From Dirofilaria immitis (taxonomy: Eukaryota > Nematoda > Chromadorea > Rhabditida > Onchocercidae), in the NCBI GenBank assembly GCA_024305405.1, contig JAKNDB010000070.1:1000001-1064000 (forward strand): a DNA stretch of 64,000 bases, read 5' to 3'. Made by a program: the position numbers and the translations under genes. The first letter of the stretch is position 1. Every line of letters begins with the position of its first letter. Of the stretch, positions 36,635 to 48,212 are shown one piece after another. The notes under the pieces are model-generated. The model did no database searches. It saw only the letters and a list, made by a program, of their open reading frames with translations, and was not told the origin of the DNA.

Positions 36635-38054
36635 TAAATTTTTCCATAACCAAACTATTAATATAGTTTTTGGCCAAAATATTTAGGCTAATATTGTACA
36701 AATTATATGAATTATTTAAATACACTACAACGAACGAATCTCAATATTTGTTAAGAAAATGTTTATTCATCAGAATTCTCAATTAGTAAATTTAGAATTT
36801 CTAATTAGAAATTGTTTCGAATTTAGGATTACTAATTAGCTTTTAAATGATACGAATTTTTTTTTTTTTTTTCAAATGAAATAAACAAAATGATAAATAG
36901 GATAAGAGTAAGCAAAAAAATAAAGTGTTCCACTCTTCTCCATTCTGTTATCAGTAAATGCTTTGGAATGCAGCAAACATTTTTGCAATCTAAATTAAGA
37001 TTAACAACACTTACTTACTTGCAAGAAGATTACTGAACAAAAATAATCTTTAATTAATTCTTCATATCATTGCAAGTTTGTTAATTAATTGAGTGATTAA
37101 AATGTTTAAAATTTCGGAATCGAAATAATGATAAAAATGATTTCTTTGGCAGTAATATTAGAATTTTTATATCAGCAATACATAAATATATATATATATC
37201 TATTTATGAGAAAATTTTATATTAAATCATTACGGATAAGCTTAAGTTGTTGTATACTGAAAAATCAAATTTAATTTATAGATTACAATAATCAAAAATG
37301 AATTTTAATAATAATAATAATAACAACAATATATCAAACATTTCTTAAATTTTATCTGTTAAAAGATGCCTAAATTAATTAATTTATTCAGTGATAAAGT
37401 TATCTATCATATTTCGGAGTAAATGATTAATATGTGATTTAGTTTAATTGATAAAATGATAATTATTATATTCCAATTTTTTAATATATATTTTAATCAT
37501 TATTATGCAAAAAAATATCGTGATAAAATCTTTATAACTATATTTTCTGAAAATTTTATAGGAAATTTTACACGAAATTTGTAAAAAAAAATTTTTGAAA
37601 AATTTAAAAAAATTAATTAAATATGGATTAATTAATGATAATCAATATATAATCGTAAGATAAATAAAAATTTTAATAATAATATTATTCGAAATTAATT
37701 AATCGAACAACTATACGATGAATAATTTAGAGACATTGATAATATATAAATTTTATTTTCCTTATATTTTTTCATTCATTGAAAAAAAATGAGAAAAACA
37801 ATGAACTATCGTTAGTGAAAAATATCAATAAATTATGATAATAATTTATTGATAATAAATTTAATTAAAATAAAAAAAAGCATAGCATTGAAGTAGTACA
37901 AAAAAAAGAAGAAAATGAAATTTATAGTAGGAAATGAAATTTTCGATTGAAATTTTATAAGAGTGTATGTATCTACTGAGATAGATAGATCATCGGACCA
38001 ATTGCAACAGGTTGTTATCCTTAAAATGAAGCTAAATGGAATAGTTGGAATTTA

Positions 38055-38062
38055 TCATCATC

Positions 38063-38100
<38 letters not shown>

Positions 38101-38105
38101 TATTA
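38055..38105. repeat. (CAT)n microsatellite
   Basis: About a dozen or more CAT units. The His-rich and Asp-rich open frames across it are artefacts. Confidence 0.9.
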
Positions 38106-40639
38106 TTATCATCATCAATATTATCATTCTCTTTGTAACAAAAGTAATGGATTGATATGACCCCTGATCTCTGACCGCTTAGAAATGATTTGCCAACTAC
38201 TAGCAATTTCAAACATTCACCTACTAAGCAAACTGTCTTATCTCCTAACTTTATCATATAGTATACACATAAACAAAATTATATTCTAAATTAAATTCTA
38301 ATTTTAAATTTATCATTTGACAAAACTGTTCGTTTAAAATGGAAAAATATAAAGCATAAACATATATATACATATGTACGTATAATTAACATGATTCATG
38401 TTTCAAATATCAGAATATTTCATTAACAAATATTTGAACGAGATTATATTTTGAATCAAGACATTAAATATCGAATAACTTTAGACATGCACAATTATAT
38501 CATACAGATCAGAATAATCATTGCATTAATTATTCCATAATCAATAATGATATTATTACTGTAATAAACATTTGTTTCAGATTATTCAATAATGCAAAAA
38601 ATAAAACAGAAAGCAGATGTTTGCTAAAGATCCAATAAATTTCGATACTATCTATCCATTCAAAGATATTATCTTATAAAATTACTAGTCTAAGGAAATG
38701 TGTTATTATGTAGGAAATAATATTTTCTTTTTTTTTAAAAAAAAAGAAACAATTTAAGAAATTTATTTTTGTTTCTTTTTTTTCCTTTAATGCACAAAAA
38801 TTATAAATTATTTATAAGTTTTGATATTATAATTAAAAAAAAAAATTAATAAATAAAAATATTTCTAAAAAAAAAAAAAAGATTGCATGAATTTTTATGT
38901 TAAATTATCAAATCATAAACATTACAAATACAACATTTTAATTCCCATAGTTGTTAGCCAATAAAATAATCTCAAAATTTTCACCAATAATAATAATTTA
39001 GGCAGTTTTCATTCAGATATTATTTTTTATGATTAATCTATGATAAAATAATGATATGCTTTAATGATAAAAATTAATGATAAAATAATGATCTATATAT
39101 ATATATATATGTATAAATATTCTTCAAGCGAAAATTTTTCATTTTTCTTTGATCAAAGAAAATATAAAAATAATTTTTGAAAGAATATCTACTGTATGCA
39201 TTTATTCCTATTTTATTTTTTTTTTCGCATTTAATAAAAGATAATTAGTTGAATTATTACCTTTATCAAAAAAAAAAAAAAAATAAACCAATTAATATCA
39301 AATTTAGAAAATTATAATTTTTTCATTTAATTGAATAAATATTTCTCTCATATGCTTTCCTCATTTCTATATGTGATATAATTATCATTTTACTTATTAC
39401 TAAAATCTTAATAATTTCATTTGTTGACAAATTATTTAAGTTTTAAATAAGCCAAAGAATTATGAATGAAAGAAGAAAAATGTAACAAAATATTATAAAA
39501 ATTTATTGAATAATTATAAAAGAAAAGAAAAAAGATAATAATTTTAATAAAATTTATTTTTTACAACAATTCATTTGCATTAATATTATATACTATGATA
39601 AGGACAAATTCTTAGAAAATCTCAAATATCATAACATATCAGATTGATTGATTACAAAAAAAAAAAAAAAAACAAGAATAAATATTTTATTTATAATTAA
39701 TTGTAATTTATTCGTAACTTTTGAGAAAAAAAAAATTGATCGTAGAAAGATAATATGATAATTTTGTATTGTCAATTTGATAAGTAGAAGATAAACTATT
39801 TATCCATATACTTATTGATAAGCTCACCATATGCTAAATTGTTTACAACTCTCTTCTGTTTCAGTCAAACCGTTATTGTGATATGCTTTCGTTAGCTTTC
39901 GATACCTATCTTCGACTTATTCCTAACAACAAAATTAATCAATATATCATTCTATAAACTCAATGAATTAAAACATTAATGAAAATATTTATCAACATAT
40001 TGCACTGTTAAAAGATTATTCCGTGATAAACTAGCCTATCATATCAACAATAATATTTATACATAAATATTATTAATAGATAGATATGAAAAATATATGG
40101 GAATTATTTATCGTCATTCTACTCTCGAATAGTTTCGTTTGCAACCGACAAACTTTTTTTTTCTTCAAAAATTGAAAGTAAGTCGAGATTGATTGTAATA
40201 AATTTAAACAATAATAAATCTAATTTTATTGATAACGAAATTGAAATTATTAGATTAGATTATTTGAAATAAATTTTAACGATAAATTTTAAAATTATCG
40301 AAAATACTTTCATTTGTAATATAGAAATTTACAAAAAGTCGAGTTATCAGCTCTAAGTTATTAGTATGTTTTAACAATCATTATTGTCATATCAATTAAG
40401 AAATACAAATTATGTGATATCAGTTAAAATTAACAATCATTATCAATTATCCTAACTAATACTGAAAAACTCATAAAAAGCGTTTTTTTTTCCTTCAGTT
40501 TATATTATAATGATATTTCTCGACTCTTAGCTAGCTAATTAATATCAAGTAAAAACTATACAATGAGTCATATATTTCTTTCCATTTAACATAAAGATAA
40601 AGATAAGATCAATCCATCATTTTTTTTTTTACTTCTCCA

Positions 40640-40765
40640 TTTCCTGGCATGGGAAAAAGTAACGCATTATTGACAGTTTAGAAAGTATCTGCAAAATCAT
40701 TCGCCATCAATTGGCCTCCACACTCCAAATCATTCTTATTGATATGATGAGATCAGAAGTCAACT
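40640..40765 (-). pseudogene. Coding-like fragment with internal stop, unknown family
   Basis: The minus strand reads NKNDLECGGQLMANDFADTF, TAA, then TVNNALLFPMPGNGE in one frame, in an otherwise non-coding AT-rich setting. Codons look normal and the G+C is raised. The single stop suggests a decayed gene piece, possibly foreign. No family is recognised. Confidence 0.3.
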
Positions 40766-40884
40766 GTTGCTAAATGTCACACCGATAATCTTGATAATTA
40801 ATATCCAATTAAATGAGAATACGATAGTTTGATTACTGTAATATTTTTTGATTAAATAACTATTACAAATAAAATGTATGTATA

Positions 40885-41355
40885 TATATATATATCGAAA
40901 TAATTTAATAAAGAATATATATCGAAATGAATTATAAATATATCGAAATAATTTGATAAAGAATATATATATCGAAATGAAATATAAATATATCGAAATA
41001 ATATAATAAAGAATAGAAATGAAATATAAATATATCGAAATGATTTAATAAAGAATATATATATCGAAATGAAATATAAATATATCGAAATAATTTAATA
41101 AAGAATATATATATCGAAATGAAATATAAATATATCGAAATAATTTAATAAAGAATATATATATCGAAATGAAATATAAATATATCGAAATAATTTAATA
41201 AAGAATAGAAATGAAATATAAATATATCGAAATGATTTAATAAAGAATATATATATCGAAATGAAATATAAATATATCGAAATAATGTAATAAAGAATAT
41301 ATATATCGAAATGAAATATAAATATACCGAAATAATTTAATAAAGAATATCAAAA
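40885..41355. repeat. Minisatellite, about 50-bp unit, roughly nine copies
   Basis: Units of the type ATATCGAAATAATTTAATAA AGAATATATATATCGAAATG with some shorter 40-bp variants lacking ATATATATCG. No coding capacity. Confidence 0.9.
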
Positions 41356-44300
41356 TAAAATATAATATTTTTTGTTTCATAAAAATATTCTATTATAATA
41401 TCAAACCAAATTTGTTCATTCTCTTCTTATCTTACGATCTATAAGCTAAGCTAAGCTTATATGCATTCTTTGAGATGTTGTATAAAACGTTGAAAAAAAA
41501 AAACAAAATTTTCCAGTCTGATAACTAAAAACTTTTAATCTATAGCTGCCATTTTCTAAACATATTCTCACTATATGAACAATTGAGGATCATCTATTTG
41601 TTAAGAAATTCTTATCGATGATTTTGCACTTCGATTCCGTTCAAATTAATATCATCATTCGATATCATATCTAATCAATTATTAAGCTACAATTCTTAGA
41701 TAAAATTCTCAATAAATTTTACTAATTTTTTTTTTTTGAAACTATAACAAATTAAAGAAAAAAAAAAGATTAGCCTAACGATTGGCAAATTTATTTGTAA
41801 TATTCTTTGATAAATATTTATTTTATAATAAAACTTTTATCAATAAAACTTTTATCAATTATTATTGAACAATGCTAATTTGTTGAAAAATTTTGCATAA
41901 TATTTTTGTTTTCGTAGCAATTTGATTATTATATTTTTGAAAGAAAAAAATGAATATATTTTAAGAAATTTGAAAATTCATTTAATTTTCGAAAATTATC
42001 ATTTATAAGCCATATATTTTAACATTTTCTTTGTTTGCTATATTTAAGATAAAAAAAAAAAAAAAAAGAAAAACGAACAAAGTTTTAGCATTGATTTTGA
42101 AGAATAATTTATATTAAACTTTTTTAATTTAATAGTTGCAAAATTTTGACATTTAATCGAATTAAAAATTTTTATTTTTTTTTTTAGAAATTATTCTTAG
42201 ATCATTTCATAGATTATATAATGTTTATTATTTTGAACACTTTCAAATAATTGAATTATCTAATTAGTTTCAAATTAATTTCATTTCAAATATATCGCTC
42301 TACTTATCCATTTCAAATAAGCAATGCTTTCTTAATTTAATCACTTATAATTATGATAGTTGATTCAATAAAAATTTTTATAGAAATTATTCTTAGATCA
42401 TTTCATTGAATTATATGATATATCACCTTATAAGCATTTCGAATAATTAATTATCAGATTAATTGCAATGAGAATGAATGATAAGAGAAGAAATTCATAT
42501 ATCATTTCTATATTCTGATTAATTACATACATCATCATTTAGAAATATAATCATAAAATTATTGTCAAAAAGAATTAATATTTGATAACATCAAAAGTTA
42601 AGTTAATATGAACCCTCTCAAATATTTATCGCTATCTTTTATGATAAATAATATCTATAATAGTAATAACAGTAAAATATTAAAGTGTGATAAGTTTTAA
42701 CCAAAAAAAGCTAAATATTTTTAAGTTTGCATTTAGGAATAAAAATAAGCTTTCTTAACGTTTATTGTAATCAAATAATAAACTTATTATCAATTGCATT
42801 GATAAAACGTAATTCTTATCAATGCATATGTATGATTAATTAAATTCGGCATTTTAAAATGTTCAAAAGTGGCAACAATGATTCTTAAATATTCTCAATG
42901 TTTGAAAAAATTTAAATATCAAATGATAAGAAAATTTTTTATCAAATATCAATTATCAACTTATTAGCAGCTAAATTAATAGAAATTTAACTTAAAATAT
43001 TATTCGATAGTTAATATTCTGAAATTGTTTCGGAATTTCTTGATATCATAAAATTCACATGAATCGTTATCAATATTACTAACTTCTTTTGCTGATCAAT
43101 AAAAGAAAACGAAAATTATCATTTAAATATTCGAATACTAATATATTTTATGATATAGAAAATGATACAAATTTATGATAGCAATAGATAATATTATCAC
43201 TATAATATATGTTATTTCAAATTTATAATCTGTTATGATGCATTAAATAATTGCTGATATAATTTAATTAAAATTATCAATGAAGAAAATAATGTCTAAC
43301 ATTAATCATCATTTCATTTTATTTTCCCTTTAAACGAAGAGCAAAGTTCACAAATGATAGGTTTCAAAATTTTGTCTTCTAGCTCATTGATAAGCGCTTA
43401 TATATTTTTTTTTTTTTATATTCTTCAAAAACTTTTCAAATACTTCTAATTTATTTCCAACAGATATAAATGAAATTTTCAAATATTAAATTAATACTTA
43501 TACATTAATAATTGCTAGGAGAATTTGCTGATAAAACTGATAACATTGAATTGGGTTAAAATTAATTTTAAATAAGTAATCTTGAAGAGATGTAATAAAA
43601 GATAAAATCTGGAAAAAAATAGAAAATTTTCGAACAGGTGAAATTGAATGATACAGGTAATTAATTGATTATAAATTAGATTTGTTATAATTGTTTTTTT
43701 TTTTTTGAAATTTTTACTTATCTCTTATGTTTAAGATTATTTATTGCTTGCTGATCAATTTCTTATATAAACTTTTATCAATCAAATTTTACAAATTTAA
43801 ATTATAATTTATTTATTAATTTTTAAAATCAATTTTTGTTTAACTTTCTATGAATGGATATTTTTAAATTTGATAATGTCATTTGAATTGTTGATAAATT
43901 TTTTTCTTTGTTAAATGATAATAAGCAAAGAATTAATCAAATAGCTGAGCTGATGGATAAGCAAAATCAATTGATTATATTATATTTAATCTTTCTCTCT
44001 TTCTTTCTTTCTCTTTCCCTCTCTCCCTCTCTTTCTATATATATAAATAGTAACAAGAAACTTTATCTTTTTAATTTTCCTTTTTGTTTTAAAAGAAAAT
44101 TCATTTCAATCAACCATCGGGATTATAAAAAATTTCTTAGTAAATTTCTAATGTTAGCAATGAAAAAGTTAATCATCAATCAATCATATCAAATATATCT
44201 CTCTTATCATTCATTCATCATTATACAATGAAATACGCATTACAAAAAAAAAAAGGAAAAAACAGACTGTATCAATTATCTCGAGAGTTATGAAAGTGAT

Positions 44301-44597
44301 ATGTATTTTGTAGTATGATATTTTTAACAGAATATGATAAAATAAATTTTTAAATTTGTATTGCATAAAATTTAGTACTTAATTGATTGATAATATAATA
44401 TTAATTATTTATAATTGAAAATATTTTAAATAATTAAATTATTAATCGACGGTTTTAGTTATTCGCACTTATTTATCAATTTTAAATAGAAATATTCTTA
44501 GAATAATGCATAGATTGATATTTGAATTTTTTAAGAATAATATTTGACAAAATTGATATTTGAAAAAAATTTTACCAATATAGCCAAAAAGGTTAAT

Positions 44598-44745
44598 AAT
44601 AATAATAATACTAATAATGATGATAATAATAATACTGATAATAATAATAACAATACTGATAATAATAATAATACTGATAATAATAATACTGATAATAATA
44701 ATAATACTGATAATAATAATAATAATACTGATAATAATAATCTTA
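44598..44745. repeat. AATAATACTGAT-type minisatellite, array 1
   Basis: 12- to 15-bp units of AAT triplets broken by ACTGAT. Any Asn-rich open frame across it is an artefact. Confidence 0.85.
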
Positions 44746-44933
44746 CGCTAATTTTTCCTTAACACTTATGGCTTTATTTCTTAAGTAGGGCACTTCAGTA
44801 GTTTAAAACCTGCCTGAAAACTGATTTCAGAAGATATTTCTTTCATCTTTAATAAAATTTCTTCAAATATTGCTTTATTTGTTGCTAGCACACGGTCAAG
44901 TTTTAGGTCGAGGAGCTTTGATAGAAACATGAA

Positions 44934-45153
44934 AATAATAATACTGATAATAATAATGATAATAATAATAATAATACTGATAATAATAATGATAATGATA
45001 ATAATAATACTGATAATAATGATAATACTGATAATAATAATAATACTAATAATAATAACAATACTAATAATAATAATACCAATAATGATAACAATAATAA
45101 TAATAATGATAATGATAACAATAATAATAGTACTGATAATAATAATAATAATG

Positions 45154-45186
<33 letters not shown>

Positions 45187-45232
45187 CCAGTAATGATAAT
45201 AATAATGCTGATATAATAATAATCATATTTGA
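44934..45232. repeat. AATAATACTGAT-type minisatellite, array 2
   Basis: Same unit family as array 1, longer and more varied. The Leu-rich and Ile-rich open frames here are repeat artefacts. Confidence 0.85.
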
Positions 45233-45649
45233 TAATTCAAATAAAATCATTGTATATTTTGATTATTTTTTTCGCTTCAAAAATAATTTACAACAAAAGT
45301 TTTATTAATAAAAATTTCGATTTTTAAATAATAACTCTTTTTTTCTATGATAAATAATTTCAAACGGTTTTATTTGTTTGTTTTGTTTTTCCTTGAAAAA
45401 AAAATGAAATTTATTTTATTTACCAGTAATAGAAAAATAGCTAAACAAATAGTTGCATAATGTAAAAATAATAAATTAAAATTTAAATAAAAACAAACGG
45501 TTGTAATTAATAGAATATGATGATAATATGAATTATATTATCATCTTAAATTACTTAGCAATTTGTAGGAAAAAATATGTTCGAATTAATAGAAATTAAT
45601 AGATAACGAAAAAATGTTTAAACTGATAGAATTAATTATTTTATTTTAA

Positions 45650-46035
45650 ATGATAACATATCCAATATATATATGTATAATTAAATAATTTCAAATGATA
45701 ACATATCAAATATATGTGTATAATTAATTAATTTCAAATGATAACATATCGAATATATATATATATATATATATATGTATAATTAATTAATTCCGAATGA
45801 TAACATATCAAATATATATGTATAATTAATTAATTTCAAATGATAACAATTAATTTCAAATGATAACATATCGAATATATATATGTATAAATAATCTATT
45901 TCAAATGATAACATCGAATATATATATGTATAATTAATTAATTTCAAATGATAACATATCGAATATATATATCTATAATTAATTAATTTCAAATGATAAC
46001 AACTAATTTCAAATGATAACATATCAAATTATATA
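45650..46035. repeat. Minisatellite carrying AATGATAACA, about 60-bp unit
   Basis: Six or more units containing ATTTCAAATGATAACATATC followed by TA-repeats and ATGTATAATTAATTA. Confidence 0.85.
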
Positions 46036-46167
46036 TTATATATATATATCGATATGCAAATTTGCAAATACATTACTACGTATTTTGCCTAATATATTTT
46101 CACATAAATTTCCCCTATTTAAGTTATAACATGTAACAGTTCAATTTCTATAGCTATAAACTAATCA

Positions 46168-46311
46168 CTAATCAGAATTAGCGATAAATTTGGAATTCCT
46201 ACCAACAAAGTAATTGCTTTCAATATTTGTCTTATGTTTCGTCCTCCCATCATAGTTACAAACAACAGTCCCATCACCTATATTATTTACTGTCCCTACT
46301 TTAGCATTTCC
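46168..46311 (-). pseudogene. glmU: Bacterial glmU-like fragment (Wolbachia-type)
   Basis: Forty-seven open codons on the minus strand read as the left-handed beta-helix region of GlmU, the bifunctional UDP-GlcNAc pyrophosphorylase/acetyltransferase: the motif [18 protein letters not shown] corresponds to the conserved IG-GT-CNYDG-KH-T stretch, followed by [13 protein letters not shown] and a stop. It has no start, no introns and is far shorter than GlmU, so it is a non-functional piece. It directly abuts a groEL-like fragment in another frame. Source inference: Wolbachia, the usual donor of such inserts in filarial genomes. Confidence 0.65.
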
Positions 46312-46327
46312 TAATATAACTTAAGTA

Positions 46328-46432
46328 CTTTACTAAGAGATATGGATCATCAAGCTCCACGATCATTTTCTCATTGTTTGTAATAAAGTATGGATAAAGA
46401 TAGCTACGGTCAAATTGCATACCAGTAGTAAG
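46328..46432 (-). pseudogene. groEL: Bacterial groEL-like fragment (Wolbachia-type)
   Basis: Thirty-five codons on the minus strand match the GroEL/HSP60 apical-domain segment: [20 protein letters not shown] then VELDDPYLL, equivalent to the conserved GM-FDRGY-SPYF-T-EKM motif. The intact GroEL Gly-Tyr-Ile/Leu-Ser is changed to SYLY. The NNEKM-VELD-PY text is closer to alphaproteobacterial GroEL than to animal mitochondrial HSP60, as I remember these families. It is 16 bases from the glmU-like piece, a neighbourhood not expected in any bacterium, so the insert was rearranged. Confidence 0.65.
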
Positions 46433-46447
46433 CTGAAAAATAAGTAA

Positions 46448-46685
46448 ATTTCAGATTCCTACATTATCTGAAGGAAAAAAAAAGATAAATTTTTCGATGG
46501 ATAGTAGCTTTCAGATTCCTACATTATCTGAAGGAAAAAAAAGATAAATTTTTCGATGGATAGTAGCTTTCAGATTCCTACATTATCTGAAGGAAAAAAA
46601 AGATAAATTTTTCGATGGATAGTAGCTTTCAGATTCCTACATTATCTGAAGGAAAAAAAAAAAGATAAATTTTTCGATGGATATC
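46448..46685. repeat. Tandem repeat, about 60-bp unit, four copies
   Basis: Units TTTCAGATTCCTACATTATC TGAAGG plus A-run and GATAAATTTTTCGATGGATA, nearly identical, differing mainly in A-run length. The array starts within 20 bases of the bacterial-like fragment. Confidence 0.9.
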
Positions 46686-47458
46686 GTTGGAAAAAAAGAG
46701 CATCGAAATGAATCAATAATTAAAAACTTAATTATTATGCGTAAATTTTTTTATTGAAATTAATTATTATCTATCAAAATTATTTCAATACATTTGTCTG
46801 TACGATTGTAATAAATATTACAATGTAATATAGATATATGATTAAACTTCAAGTTCATTAATTTTTTTAATAAACTTTTCGGACGTCTATGCTTGAAATT
46901 GTATTCTTCATTTAAGCAAACATTAATTAAGCTTGATTATTCAATTTAATTTTAATAATTAACACTATGTTGATAATGATCCATCTATTGCAAGGAAACG
47001 ATCGAACTCTCTCTGTTATGTATGATGTGAAGTAAAAGAGATAAATTATGTTTATCATTTATCAGCTAACATTTTGGACGATGATTGATTGTAGTTTTAA
47101 AATTTAAAAAGCAGTTATTTTTGATGAATATCATGCTGCGGAATTAAAATAATAATAGCATAGAAATTTAATGATATAAACATATGAACAGATGCCAAAA
47201 TATATATCAGGTATCAAAATATGTTAAATACATATGATATAAGATATGCGCAATGATAAGAATGATAATACCGTTTCAAGTAAAATCGTTATTTTTATTT
47301 TTATTTCTTTTATGTATAATTAGCATGTAAGTATTCTATTCATAGAATACTTTTCTTTTTCTAGGCTTGTTTTATCGTTCTCGATAAAAAAAAATGCCTA
47401 ACGATGAACACTGCAATGGAATGGTTTATGTTACTGAACAAATCTCGAATTTAATTTT

Positions 47459-47623
47459 TTAACGAATACTCATTGGATTTTCACACCTTCTCACTTTTAC
47501 ACCTAAATTTATTAGTTTATTACGAAGACTTTTATTTTCAAACAGACACCTATGCTTAAAGCTAATCAAATAATCCATAGCATTAACGTAGTCATCTGGC
47601 TACACTTTAAACGAAACATAAGT
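47459..47623 (-). pseudogene. Coding-like fragment with one stop, unknown family
   Basis: The minus strand reads TYVSFKV, TAG, PDDYVNAMDYLISFKHRC and continues to NPMSIR and TAA. It is collinear apart from the TAG, which could be a former Trp codon. The text looks like decayed coding sequence. Its proximity to the glmU/groEL piece makes a bacterial origin possible, but I cannot name the protein. Confidence 0.35.
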
Positions 47624-47933
47624 TTAATTTTAGAAGAATTTAAAATATAAAACTTCAAAACTATGATTCAACTTGAACTTATGCAACAACTACAATCATC
47701 ATTTTTATCATACGAAAATCATCACTCGGTTTATTTCAACGTTCATTATCGAGTAACATTTGCGATAAAGCATTTTCGATTCTTATCATGAAGATTGATG
47801 TAAATAGATTATCATTTCAGAATTATTTTTATTTCAGAATTGATAAATGTATTTGTCAACAAGTGAACAAATAAGTTTTATGTAAATGTCTTTAGTTGAA
47901 ACAATAGATTTCATAGTCTTGAATTAATTCTCG

Positions 47934-48056
47934 TTACATTGTTTCAGGAAGTTTATCTGGATCTATCTTATCACCTATTTCATCATATACTGCTCTTAGT
48001 CGCAAAATTTTACTGAAAAAGTTTTCGACCAAAATTAACTTATATGAAATTTGCAT
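47934..48056 (-). other. Short coding-like open frame or exon
   Basis: Forty codons from ATG to TAA, including ILRLRAVYDEIGDKIDPDKL. A good acceptor (CTTTTTCAG) at 48013 and a donor (GTAACG) near 47938 would also make it an internal exon. No partner exons or family were found. It could be part of the decayed bacterial-like cluster. Confidence 0.3.
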
Positions 48057-48111
48057 GCAAAAAAATTTCGCAAAATGATTTCTGCGAAAATAATTTAAAT
48101 TATTAGAACAA

Positions 48112-48212
48112 TTTTCATATCAGTTTTATATTTTAGCTTATCAATGAGTACGATAAGACAATTCTCATATCAGTTTTATATTTTAGTTTATCAATGAGTA
48201 AGATAAGAAGTT
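48112..48212. repeat. Tandem duplication, about 53-bp unit
   Basis: Two copies of TCATATCAGTTTTATATTTT AG(C/T)TTATCAATGAGTA. Confidence 0.85.

Noticed and set aside
37963..38160. Poly-His open frame
   Set aside because: It is a CAT microsatellite read in one frame.
43908..44231. 107-codon open frame with a CT-rich run
   Set aside because: It is driven by a CTTT/CTCT low-complexity tract with no splice sites or recognisable protein features.
44903..45250. Long Leu-rich and Ile-rich open frames on both strands
   Set aside because: They are translations of an AAT/ACT/GAT minisatellite and have no splice or start context.
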